The translations under genes and the position numbers were made by a program. This document shows positions 32,624-40,822 of a DNA stretch of 40,822 nt, in pieces. Within the stretch, counting starts at the first letter, position 1. The number at the start of each line of letters is the position of its first letter. Below the pieces are notes generated by a model, which was given only the letters and a program-made list of their open reading frames with translations, made no database searches and was not told the origin of the DNA. This DNA comes from Hymenobacter crusticola (lineage in GTDB: Bacteria; Bacteroidota; Bacteroidia; Cytophagales; Hymenobacteraceae). Location: NCBI RefSeq assembly GCF_002154225.1, contig NZ_MTSE01000031.1, forward strand, positions 1 to 40,822, given 5' to 3'.

Positions 32624-35600
32624 TTACTCCAAAATAACCTGCTTAGTGAACAGATGGGTGCCCGCTTGGCCTTGTAGGATGTACACGCCAGCAGCGAGTC
32701 CGGTGGCGTCAAACTCAATTGCTGTCTGGCTTGCTGGCACCCGCAAGACCTGGGTGCGCACAGCTTGACCTACCGTGTTTCGCAAGGTCAAAGTAAGCGT
32801 AGTTACATTTAGTGGGGGAAGTACGAAGCAGAAGTGCTGGTGTGCTGGGTTTGGGTAAAGTGTAATATCAGCTGCGAGAGTAGCACTCTGCGTGGCTGTA
32901 GGAAGGCTACCAGGATTTAAGCTGATACTAACCTTTCCATCCGTGTAGTTAGCCATAAGCACATCCAGATCCGTGTCGCCATCCAGGTCGGCTAAGGTAA
33001 TGCCAGAAGGATTCTGCCCCGTCGTCAAGGACGAGGTGCCACTAAACTGCCCCTGCCCATTATTTACTCGAATAGAGATGGAGAAGGCATCCCCATTAGC
33101 AGCGAGCAGATCGAGGTCTGAGTCGCCATCAATGTCCCCTACGGCGATGAAGCGGGGAAAATTTCCAACGCTTACTACTGTGCCGTTGGTAAATCCACCT
33201 GAGCCGGTGCCAAGTAACACTTGTATCCGGGAATCAAAGAATCCAACCAAGGCATCCTGGACACCATCCCCATTGACATCCGCCATGCGCAGGCATTGTG
33301 GCCGACCAGCCAAGGCTAGCAGGTAATTACCACTAAATACGCCAGCACCATTGTTTAACCGGACAGAAAAAGAATTGGGATTTTGATTCACCGTAATAAG
33401 GTCTAAGTCGCCATCGCCATCTACGTCGGCAACAGCTAGCCAGCCCGGATTGATTAAAGGGGCTTGCGTCGTGCTTACGTTCACCTCTCCGCTGTTTAGG
33501 AACCCCCCTACTTGGTTGTTGAGGCGTATGGACACCGTGTTATCGCTCGTATTAGTAGCTAGCAAATCCGTATAGCCATCGGCATTAACATCAGCGGCGA
33601 TCAAAGACAAGGCGCCGTGACCTACGAGCACATTGGCTCCTTGCGTAAAGGAGGTACCTGCGCCGTTATTCAGCCGGACGTCAATCTGGTGATAATCATC
33701 ACTAATTGTAAACAGGTCCAAGTCCCCATCGTTATCGGCATCTGCTACCGCCAGAGCAGAAGCATTGCGTCCTATAAATACGGTGGTGGTGCCGCTAAAC
33801 GTAGCCTTTCCATCATTAAAGCGAATAGAGAGAGAGCTCGCGCCAGCATTGGATCCCGCAGAAGCGTAGTTCAGCGTCACGATATCCAAGTCGCCATCCC
33901 CGTCCATATCGGCTGCAGCTGTCTCTAATGGGTTATCGACTACGCTGGCTGCTACCGTTAAGGGAGGAAAAGCGCCCGAGCCGCTACCCGCCGCCGTTGT
34001 AAACTGGAAGACCTGTCCCGTACCGAGAGAGCGGCCGCTAAGATTCTGCACGGCCGTCGTCAGGGTAGCCGTTAGCGTTTCCCCTGGTTTGAAAGGAACA
34101 GTAGGCGTGAACGTCAGGGTATTTCCACTAGCGGTTACACTGCCGGCTTTATGACCACCGGCGCGCTGGCTGAGTACATGAAGCGCGCCAAGTGAAGCTG
34201 CCGCGGGGCTAATGAGTTGGTTGAAAGTGACACTTACGGGGCTCAAGCGCGCCGCATTGCGTTGATTACGGGTAGGCAGAACAGCACTAACAGTAAACGC
34301 GCCCGTGACTATGTACGGTTGTGAACTAGTTGCGGTGCCTCCAGGTGTAATAACTGCAAGAAGGCCGCTGGTAGCAGACGGTGGCACTGTTGCCGTCAAC
34401 TGAGTGGCTGAAAGCACAGTGAAGGCAGCGGATACGCCGTTAAAGGTTACCGCCGTTACATTCGTAAAGCCGGTTCCCGAGAGGGTCACTAACGTACCTG
34501 GTAGACCTTCCGCGGGTGTAAAACTTAGCAGCACAGGCGCCGCGGGCTGATTCAGGCGCACACTCACGGTATTACCAGTAGAGTTGCCTGTATTAGCCGT
34601 TACGAAGTCGAGATCGCCGTCATTGTCGAGGTCCCCGGTTGCTAAACTAAGAGCCCCTGTACGGGTAAATGTATTGGTGTCTACCTCTGGATCAGAGCCT
34701 CCACCGAATTGCCCCCGCCCATCATTAAGACGAACACTCACCTTGTTGGTACTGTAACTAGTAGTGAGCAGATCCAGGTCTCCATCGCTATCGACATCCG
34801 CTGTTACCACATCACTCGGAGCGAGTCCTACTACGGAATCCGAGCCGCGGCTGAAAGTACCTTGACCATCATTTAGGCACACCGATACGGTATTTCCATT
34901 TCCTGTGCTGCCCTGATTGGCCGTGAGTAAGTCCAGGTCGCCATCCGCGTCCACATCAGCAGCCGTGACATTGTAAGGGGCAGAGCCAACGGGTACGTTG
35001 ACGGAACCGCTGAAAGCACCCGTGCCGTCATTGAGTCGCACGGCGACACTATTGCTACTCGCAACAGAGGCGAGTAGGTCTAAGTCCCCATCGTTATCTA
35101 CATCCGCTGTGGTAATACCGATGGGGCCGGTGCCCACCATCAGGGTTTGGCCATCCGTAAAGCGCCCGGAACCATTGTTGAAACGTACAATAACGGAGTT
35201 GCCATAGGTGGCGGTCAACAGATCTAGATCCCCATCCCCATCCACATCGCCGAGCGTAATTCCATGCGGCGATATGCCCGTGCCGGAGCTTACGCTTGGT
35301 CCAATATTAAAATTAAAGGTACCCCTGCCATTATTGAAGAGCAGGCCCGTTTGAAAGCCGTTTGCTATTATTATATCAATATCGCCGTCGCCGTCCAAGT
35401 CACCCGTAGTTAAAAACAGCGGACCACTGTACGTGTTGCTAAAAGCATAAATGGGTGCCGCATAGCCAAAGGTGCCATTCCCATTGTTTGGTAGCACACT
35501 TACTGTACTTCCGGCCGCACCGAAATTAGAAGAAACTAGGTCCAAGTCCCCATCACCGTCCACATCGGCGGTGGCTACAGCATACGGCGTATCATACACA

Positions 35601-37741
35601 ATGGGATCCGAACCCGGTCGGAAATTTGCGCGTCCGCTCCCCCCAACCGCCGTCGTGAATTGAAAGACATGGCCAGTAGCGCCTGTGTTCCCTAGGTTGC
35701 GAATACGAGAAGGTACGCTCACCTGCACGACCTCTCCTGGGTAAAAATTTGTGCTTGACGTACCTGTTGTGGCCGCGAAGCGGAGGGTACTACCTTGCGT
35801 TGTAACCGTACCTGCCTTCTGGCCACCTACTTGACGGGAAAAGACGGGTAAAGTTGTGGCCGTTGCTGCCGAGATAGGCTCAGAAAAGTTAATCTGAACG
35901 GCCGAGCCGTCGCGCACTACGTTCAACGCATTTGTGGTAGGCGTTGTACTAGTAACTTTCAACTGGACCGTAAACGCGGTACTATTCCTGCTCCCGTAGC
36001 GCGTGGTTACTACAGTTGGCTGAGAAGCCGTGGCACCAGTCGGCACCACGAAAGTAAGACTGGTGGCCGTGTTAGAAGTGACCGGCACTGGCAACCCACC
36101 CACTAATAAGGTGGCATTGCTTAGCGCTTGTCCGGTGAGGGTGACAGTTTCGCCAGCAACAGCACGACTAGGAGTGAATTGAGTAATCGTGGGGGGCGGC
36201 GGCTGGTTCAGGCACACGCTCACGGTGCTGGTACCTGCGTTTGCCGTCAGCAGATCAAGATCCCCGTCACCATCTACGTCCCCTAAGATCAGTGCAATAG
36301 GCGTGCGGCCTACGATCGCTGAAAAGCCATTCGTAAATACCCCCGAATTAGAACCAGTCGCATCCCCTCCATTAAGCCGCACCTGTACTTGATTAGTAGT
36401 AGCCGTACCCCCACTCGCGCTACCATCCGCTGCAATCAGGTCTAAGTCCCCGTCCGCATCGACGTCGGCCAGGGCCACGGTGCTAAGACTAGCGCCAACC
36501 GCTACCTCTTGGCTGCCGGTGAAGTACCCAGTGCTTCTATTTTTCAGGCGTACACTCACCGTGCCGCTCTCCGCGTTAGCGGTGAGTAGGTCCAGCGCAC
36601 CATCGCCATTCACATCCCCCACCGCTAAATCAACCGGTTGGGCTCCCACAAACACGGTTTGTCCGTTGCGAAACGTGCCGCTGTTGGTGCCGGTGGCGTC
36701 TCCACCATTCAGACGTACTGTAACAATACCGATGTTAGTGACAAACAGGTCGAGGTCGCCATCGTTATCTACGTCGCCGAGCGCGAGGCTAGTGGGAGAA
36801 CTGCCGAAAGACAGGTCCTGGCTGCCACTGAACACACCGGTCGCTGAGCCCGTGTCATCACCCCCATTGAGCCGGACACTGACGGTCCCACTGGTACGGT
36901 TAAGCGTGAGCAGGTCTAGGTCGCCATCGCCATCCACGTCGCCTGTAGCCAGTGCGGAAGGATTCAGGCCTACGCTAACCTCCTGGTTGCCAGTAAAAAA
37001 TCCGGTAGCTGAGCCTGTGGCATCCCCCCCGTTTAGGCGCACACTGACCGTGCCAGCGGTTGTATTTGCTGCGAGCAAATCCAAATCGCCATCATTATCC
37101 ACGTCCGCCAACGCCACGGTGGTGGGGCTGAGCCCCACCGCGACGGTTTGATTGCCGCTGAAGGTTCCCGTATTGGAGCCTGTGGCATCCCCCCCATTCA
37201 GATGCACTAAGATCTTATTGGTGCTGCGACTGCTTACGAGCAGGTCCACATCACCATCGCCATCCACGTCGCCTATGGCAATGCCTGCCGGTTGACCGGG
37301 GATACTCAAGGAAGCGCCAGCCAGAAAGTTTCCCCGACCCGTTCCACCCACGGCAGTGGTGAACTGATACACCTGGGGGGCAGCAAGCACAGCGGTAATT
37401 CCCTGTACCGTACGCGATACCGAGACGGATATAGGTTCACCCGGAAGAAAATCGGAAGCGGGGTCAACAGTGAGCATCGTCCCACTAGTGGTAATGGTAC
37501 CCGCTTTGCGCCCGCCAGCGCGACGGGAGTGTAGTGTCACGGCCGAGACACTCGTCGCCTGCAGATCCTGGGAGAAGGTTAGTTTTACATTAATAGCAAC
37601 AGCAGCAGTGTTCGTGTTCGCAGCAGGTTCTCGGTTGAGAACGGTCAGCGTCTGTGCCTGTGTTAAGGAAGTGCTACTAGCTACCAGCAGGAAAAAGAGA
37701 GGCCACAGTGGAGCCGACACAGCTTTAGTCAAAGATTGCAC
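32624..37741 (-). CDS. Secreted triple-propeller FG-GAP/VCBS protein with T9SS type A sorting domain
   Basis: A 1705-residue protein with a GTG start and a signal peptide (LWPLFFLLVASSTSLTQAQ). Its architecture is regular: an Ig-like (Big_5 type) domain at about 30-135; seven FG-GAP/VCBS repeats to about 512; an IPT/TIG domain and a second Big_5 domain to about 705; seven more repeats to about 1069; a second IPT/TIG and third Big_5 domain to about 1255; seven more repeats; and a C-terminal T9SS type A sorting domain from about 1625 (LYPNPAHQHFCF...GVYILQGQ...KQVILE). Each repeat carries a calcium-loop motif such as GDVDGDGDLDLLTAN. I count 21 repeats, enough for three seven-bladed propellers. 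It is probably a cell-surface or released adhesin-like protein. Nothing nearby suggests its ligand. Confidence 0.92.
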   Translation of the reverse strand: MQSLTKAVSAPLWPLFFLLVASSTSLTQAQTLTVLNREPAANTNTAAVAINVKLTFSQDLQATSVSAVTLHSRRAGGRKAGTITTSGTMLTVDPASDFLPGEPISVSVSRTVQGITAVLAAPQVYQFTTAVGGTGRGNFLAGASLSIPGQPAGIAIGDVDGDGDVDLLVSSRSTNKILVHLNGGDATGSNTGTFSGNQTVAVGLSPTTVALADVDNDGDLDLLAANTTAGTVSVRLNGGDATGSATGFFTGNQEVSVGLNPSALATGDVDGDGDLDLLTLNRTSGTVSVRLNGGDDTGSATGVFSGSQDLSFGSSPTSLALGDVDNDGDLDLFVTNIGIVTVRLNGGDATGTNSGTFRNGQTVFVGAQPVDLAVGDVNGDGALDLLTANAESGTVSVRLKNRSTGYFTGSQEVAVGASLSTVALADVDADGDLDLIAADGSASGGTATTNQVQVRLNGGDATGSNSGVFTNGFSAIVGRTPIALILGDVDGDGDLDLLTANAGTSTVSVCLNQPPPPTITQFTPSRAVAGETVTLTGQALSNATLLVGGLPVPVTSNTATSLTFVVPTGATASQPTVVTTRYGSRNSTAFTVQLKVTSTTPTTNALNVVRDGSAVQINFSEPISAATATTLPVFSRQVGGQKAGTVTTQGSTLRFAATTGTSSTNFYPGEVVQVSVPSRIRNLGNTGATGHVFQFTTAVGGSGRANFRPGSDPIVYDTPYAVATADVDGDGDLDLVSSNFGAAGSTVSVLPNNGNGTFGYAAPIYAFSNTYSGPLFLTTGDLDGDGDIDIIIANGFQTGLLFNNGRGTFNFNIGPSVSSGTGISPHGITLGDVDGDGDLDLLTATYGNSVIVRFNNGSGRFTDGQTLMVGTGPIGITTADVDNDGDLDLLASVASSNSVAVRLNDGTGAFSGSVNVPVGSAPYNVTAADVDADGDLDLLTANQGSTGNGNTVSVCLNDGQGTFSRGSDSVVGLAPSDVVTADVDSDGDLDLLTTSYSTNKVSVRLNDGRGQFGGGSDPEVDTNTFTRTGALSLATGDLDNDGDLDFVTANTGNSTGNTVSVRLNQPAAPVLLSFTPAEGLPGTLVTLSGTGFTNVTAVTFNGVSAAFTVLSATQLTATVPPSATSGLLAVITPGGTATSSQPYIVTGAFTVSAVLPTRNQRNAARLSPVSVTFNQLISPAAASLGALHVLSQRAGGHKAGSVTASGNTLTFTPTVPFKPGETLTATLTTAVQNLSGRSLGTGQVFQFTTAAGSGSGAFPPLTVAASVVDNPLETAAADMDGDGDLDIVTLNYASAGSNAGASSLSIRFNDGKATFSGTTTVFIGRNASALAVADADNDGDLDLFTISDDYHQIDVRLNNGAGTSFTQGANVLVGHGALSLIAADVNADGYTDLLATNTSDNTVSIRLNNQVGGFLNSGEVNVSTTQAPLINPGWLAVADVDGDGDLDLITVNQNPNSFSVRLNNGAGVFSGNYLLALAGRPQCLRMADVNGDGVQDALVGFFDSRIQVLLGTGSGGFTNGTVVSVGNFPRFIAVGDIDGDSDLDLLAANGDAFSISIRVNNGQGQFSGTSSLTTGQNPSGITLADLDGDTDLDVLMANYTDGKVSISLNPGSLPTATQSATLAADITLYPNPAHQHFCFVLPPLNVTTLTLTLRNTVGQAVRTQVLRVPASQTAIEFDATGLAAGVYILQGQAGTHLFTKQVILE

Positions 37742-37943
37742 AAGCGTAATAAGGTAGAGGTAAACTAAACGGGGATAAAATAAGTAGGTGCCTTTCGCTC
37801 AGGTAGTGGAGATCGCACAACAGCACTACCCTGACACGGGCATCACACCAAAGCCGTAGATCATTATCTCTGGTATTATGTCACCCTGTCCAAAAGCAAG
37901 CCGGAACCTGTATCCTTAACAGGATCGCTAACACTTCTAAAAG

Positions 37944-39638
37944 CTACTGAACCCAAATGCGCCGCAACAAAGGCGTTTGACCAGTCACCTCCATGCGCAG
38001 CAGATAGCTGCCAGCTGGCAGCTGCGCGACTGGTAGAGTTACTTCTGCTGATGGTGTCATCGGCACCGAGACGGGATGCACCAGCACCACGCGCCCTAGG
38101 GCATCTATCAGCGAGAGCGTTGCCGACGACGCGTTCGGCAAAGGCGGCAGCACCACGTGCAAGCTAGAGGAGGCCGGTACCGGGAAAACCGATACCAAAC
38201 GAGCCCACCGAGGCTCTGTACTTTTCAGGGGTAGCACAGCGGCCATCTTCAGTACCCAGAAGTTGACAAAGCCATAGTTGTACTGCGTTTTATCACCCAA
38301 CGCGGGCAGCCCACTCGAGGTACTGCTGCCTGCTACCAAGCAACTACCATCGGCCAGTAAGGTGACGGCATTCAGCATATCAATGCTTTCCCCGCCGTAG
38401 CGCCGCTCCCACTCTAGGGAACCCTGCTCATCCACGCGCAGTAGCCAATAGTCACAATAGCCCCAGTTCGGTTGTGCTTTGTCTCCGCCACTGCCCGACC
38501 AGGAACTGCCGCCGAGTAGAAAGCCGCCTGCTACAGGTTGAATGGCTGCTAGGTTTTCTTCCAGGTCACCACCAAAGCGCCGGTCCCAGTCCACCGTGCC
38601 AGCCACGTTGACTTTCACCACCCACATATCCTTCCCACCCCGGCTAGCTTGGGATTTCTCCCCTCCTGCCTCAGAAGTGGACGTACCGCCTAAAATAAAG
38701 CCGCCATCCGGGGTTAGTTGCATGGAGGATAGCACATCATTGCCAGGACCACCGTAGGTGCGGTCCCATTCCTTGATGCCAAACTGGTTTACCTTCACCA
38801 CCCAGTAATCCTGACCACCCCGACTGGGCTGCGTTTTATCCATACCCGTGGTCGAAGCGGATGTGCCGGCTAACAGGAAGCCGTGATCGGCGGTGCGCCG
38901 GATCACGCGCAGCTCGTCGTGCTGGGCTCCGCCGTAGTGCACATCCCACTGCCGTTTACCCTCGGCCGTGATCTTAACTAGATAGAAATCATAATTTCCA
39001 GTGCCATTGTCGTTTGTTTCGCCAGCCAGCAGATAGCCGCCATCGTCGGTTTCGACCAAGTCATGCAACTGATCACTGCTGAAGGTGCCTAGGGTTTTGT
39101 CCCAGACCTTGATGCCGGTACTGGTGGTCTTCACTACCCAGAAATCATCGGTCCCCCAGTTGTTCTCACTCTTGTCACCACTGCTATATTGCGAGTAAGA
39201 GGTACCACCCAGTAAGTAACCCCCGTCAGTGGTCGGGCGTACCACCGCCAACCGGTCTTCGCCCGAGCCGCCGAAGCGTTGATCCCACTGCTGAACGCCT
39301 TGTGCCGAAAGTTTAATCAGCCAGTAATCCCGTGCTCCTTCCGCGGTTTGCGAGTGGGTACCGGAGATACCTGACACCGAGCTACCGCCTACCAGGCAGC
39401 CGCCATCGGCTGTCGGGACAAGAGAGGCAGGCTCATCTTGGCTGTTACCGCTACCGCCATAGGTATGATCCCAGAGCCGAGTGAGAGGTAGCTGCTGAGC
39501 AATGGCGGGTGTGCTTTGCCCGACTACCGTAGCCAGAAGTAAGACGTTGCTCCAACGTGAAAGAAAAACATATAGACCAGCCGAAGTAAGACGCCCTTTA
39601 GGAGTAACTAGAAAGAGCAAAGAAATCAATAGAAGCAT
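37944..39638 (-). CDS. Secreted seven-repeat propeller-like protein with T9SS type A sorting domain
   Basis: A 564-residue protein read from the ATG at 39638; the longer GTG frame at 39716 adds 26 residues without improving the signal. The likely cleavage site is near TPAIAQ. The body has seven copies of a roughly 55-65-residue unit with the pattern W-D-x-x-Y/F-GG followed by DGG(Y/F)LLGG(T/S)S, and then DYW(L/V)(V/I)K, for example EWDRTYGGPGND and PDGGFILGGTSTS. This predicts a seven-bladed beta-propeller. The C-terminus (SVFPVPASSSLHVVLPPLP ... AGSYLLRMEVTG ... RIWVQ) is a T9SS type A sorting domain. No enzyme motif is seen. It lies 202 bp upstream of the triple-propeller gene on the same strand. 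Confidence 0.85.
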   Translation of the reverse strand: MLLLISLLFLVTPKGRLTSAGLYVFLSRWSNVLLLATVVGQSTPAIAQQLPLTRLWDHTYGGSGNSQDEPASLVPTADGGCLVGGSSVSGISGTHSQTAEGARDYWLIKLSAQGVQQWDQRFGGSGEDRLAVVRPTTDGGYLLGGTSYSQYSSGDKSENNWGTDDFWVVKTTSTGIKVWDKTLGTFSSDQLHDLVETDDGGYLLAGETNDNGTGNYDFYLVKITAEGKRQWDVHYGGAQHDELRVIRRTADHGFLLAGTSASTTGMDKTQPSRGGQDYWVVKVNQFGIKEWDRTYGGPGNDVLSSMQLTPDGGFILGGTSTSEAGGEKSQASRGGKDMWVVKVNVAGTVDWDRRFGGDLEENLAAIQPVAGGFLLGGSSWSGSGGDKAQPNWGYCDYWLLRVDEQGSLEWERRYGGESIDMLNAVTLLADGSCLVAGSSTSSGLPALGDKTQYNYGFVNFWVLKMAAVLPLKSTEPRWARLVSVFPVPASSSLHVVLPPLPNASSATLSLIDALGRVVLVHPVSVPMTPSAEVTLPVAQLPAGSYLLRMEVTGQTPLLRRIWVQ

Positions 39639-39716
39639 ATCAGAAGCGTCCCAACAGGGCAGATAGTAGCAACATTGTAGGGGGTAGGCCTTTCCTCGCT
39701 GCGATAACAGCGCCAC

Positions 39717-40180
39717 ATAAGCGAATTCTTTTCCACACGTTCTGTCCTATTTTCAGCACCGTAGAGGAGATCGTGCGTTGAGCAGAGAAACAGGGTCGCA
39801 CAGCCGCTTCACATACTAGAAAAGATCGGCATAGATGTGCTTGGTACGCACCTAACAACCAGAGATAATAGATAGCTCAGCAAAAATATTGTCCTAGAGG
39901 AGATATTCAACAACAAACCCGATAGTTACGAATTAATCATGTAATAATTATAGTGGCATGGTACCACTGTTGAAGGGTCCTCCCCTTTGGCATCCTACGC
40001 TAACAAATAGAATATTTTCTAAAGGGTTGTTGTAGAACGTAGCCTACTGCTTCACGTGGACCATGCTGGGCGTGCTTTTACTCGGCAAGCGGCATGCCTA
40101 AACAGGTTGTGTAATTCTAGGAACATTACTACACAGGCTGAAGTATATTTGGGCACTCGGTCACCAAAACCTGTTTCTCG
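39717..40180. other. Intergenic region without a recognised gene
   Basis: 464 AT-rich bases separating divergent genes. GGGTTGTTGTAGAAC near 40024 vaguely resembles the MITE terminus but differs at several bases and has no partner. No terminator, promoter or RNA gene can be supported. Confidence 0.35.
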
Positions 40181-40822
40181 ATGCCCTACGTGGCTTACTA
40201 CCGCGTCTCCACCCAAAAGCAAGGCGAATCGGGTTTAGGCTTGGAAGCGCATCAAGCCGCCGTGCGGGCCTAGGTGCCGGATCCGGCCGCGATCGTGGCC
40301 ACCTTCCAGGAAGTAGAGTCGGGCAAGCATAACCAGCGCCCGGAGTTGGCTGAAGCCATGGCCGAGTGCCGGCGCCTAGGCGCCACGCTGCTAGTCGCCA
40401 AGCTCGATCGCATGAGCCGGGATGCCGCTTACATCCTGCGCCTGGATGTACCGTTTGTGGCCGCTGACATGCCCGAGCTCAACACCCTAACCAAAGGCAT
40501 CTTTGCCAGCTTAGTTCAGCATGAACGCGAGCTCATTAGTAAGCGTACCCAGGAGGCGTTGGTAGCCAAGAAAGCCCGTGGTGAGCAACTCGGGACTCCC
40601 CTGAACCTGCGTGCGGCCGGCAGAGCCCACGGGCGGGCGCAACAGCAAGCCAACGCGCGCACGCACCAAGCCAACGTGCAGGCCCAGCATCTGATCCACT
40701 TACTGCGAGAGAAAGGCCTCAGCTTACGGCAAATCGCCCAGGCCTTGAATGAAAAAGGCTACCGTACCCGGCGCGGGTGCGCTTTCACCGGCAAAGGCGT
40801 GCAATTGCTACTACAGCGAGCA
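40181..40822 (+). pseudogene. Serine recombinase (resolvase family), broken and cut by the window end
   Basis: The frame from the ATG at 40181 gives MPYVAYYRVSTQKQGESGLG, with the nucleophile Ser of the resolvase family in RVST. It then meets a TAG at codon 31 (40271-40273). After the stop the same frame continues cleanly: EVESGK, LLVAKLDRMSRD, FVAADMPELNTLTKGIFASL, HERELISKRTQEAL, KARGEQLGTP. A helix-turn-helix-like end follows (HLIHLLREKGLSLRQIAQAL) and the frame runs off at 40822. Between AKLDRMSR and VPFVA there are 9 residues where relatives usually have about 12, so a small in-frame deletion is likely too. Two lesions suggest a decaying gene, although a single-base sequencing error could explain the stop. 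Confidence 0.8.

Noticed and set aside
32624..37741. Regular DNA repeats of about 180 bp that could suggest a CRISPR or satellite array
   Set aside because: They are the codons of the FG-GAP repeats of one open frame; spacing and variation follow protein repeats.

Overview
The window looks like a chromosomal segment of a Bacteroidota bacterium, most likely Hymenobacter or a close relative in the Cytophagales. This is inferred from the SusC/SusD pair, the type IX secretion (T9SS) sorting domains, the gliding-motility-type C-terminal domain, the FecR/ECF-sigma control pair and the general lack of Shine-Dalgarno sequences. No 16S or other marker gene is present to settle the genus.

Layout. 0-2.1 kb: a membrane protein, an AraC-type regulator and a small membrane protein. 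2.2-7.2 kb: a 150-bp MITE, a Fic enzyme with an operator-like repeat at its start codon, and a large secreted SBBP/PKD protein. 8.2-24.4 kb: a polysaccharide utilisation locus on the minus strand, in the order fecR, susC (with STN domain), susD, GH78, GH43-like, GH106, GH105, with the ECF sigma gene divergent from fecR. 24.6-32.1 kb: an accessory, partly AT-rich stretch of broken and small genes. It holds an IS110 remnant, an in-frame miniature IS3, a broken RHS-tip metallopeptidase toxin with a coupled exported protein, a second copy of the 150-bp MITE, a GNAT, an intact IS110, an orphan Imm26 immunity gene, two further MITEs, and small genes of unknown function. 32.6-39.7 kb: two T9SS-secreted repeat proteins. 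40.2 kb to the end: a broken serine recombinase that runs off the window.

How the genes work together. In the PUL, the STN domain of SusC is expected to signal substrate binding to FecR, which releases the ECF sigma factor. SusC/SusD import oligosaccharides. GH78 and GH106 remove alpha-L-rhamnose, the GH43-like enzyme trims side chains, and GH105 removes the unsaturated uronic acid left by a lyase. A rhamnose-rich acidic glycan, such as pectic rhamnogalacturonan, is the best guess. No polysaccharide lyase is encoded here.

The least ordinary part is 24.6-32.1 kb. Four miniature elements of three sequence types share the terminus GTGGCTGTTGCA(G/A)AA, and three of them have 4-bp target duplications. 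They lie among remnants of a polymorphic-toxin locus. I found no tRNA, rRNA or CRISPR array. All function calls come from reading sequence and recalling families; no database was searched.
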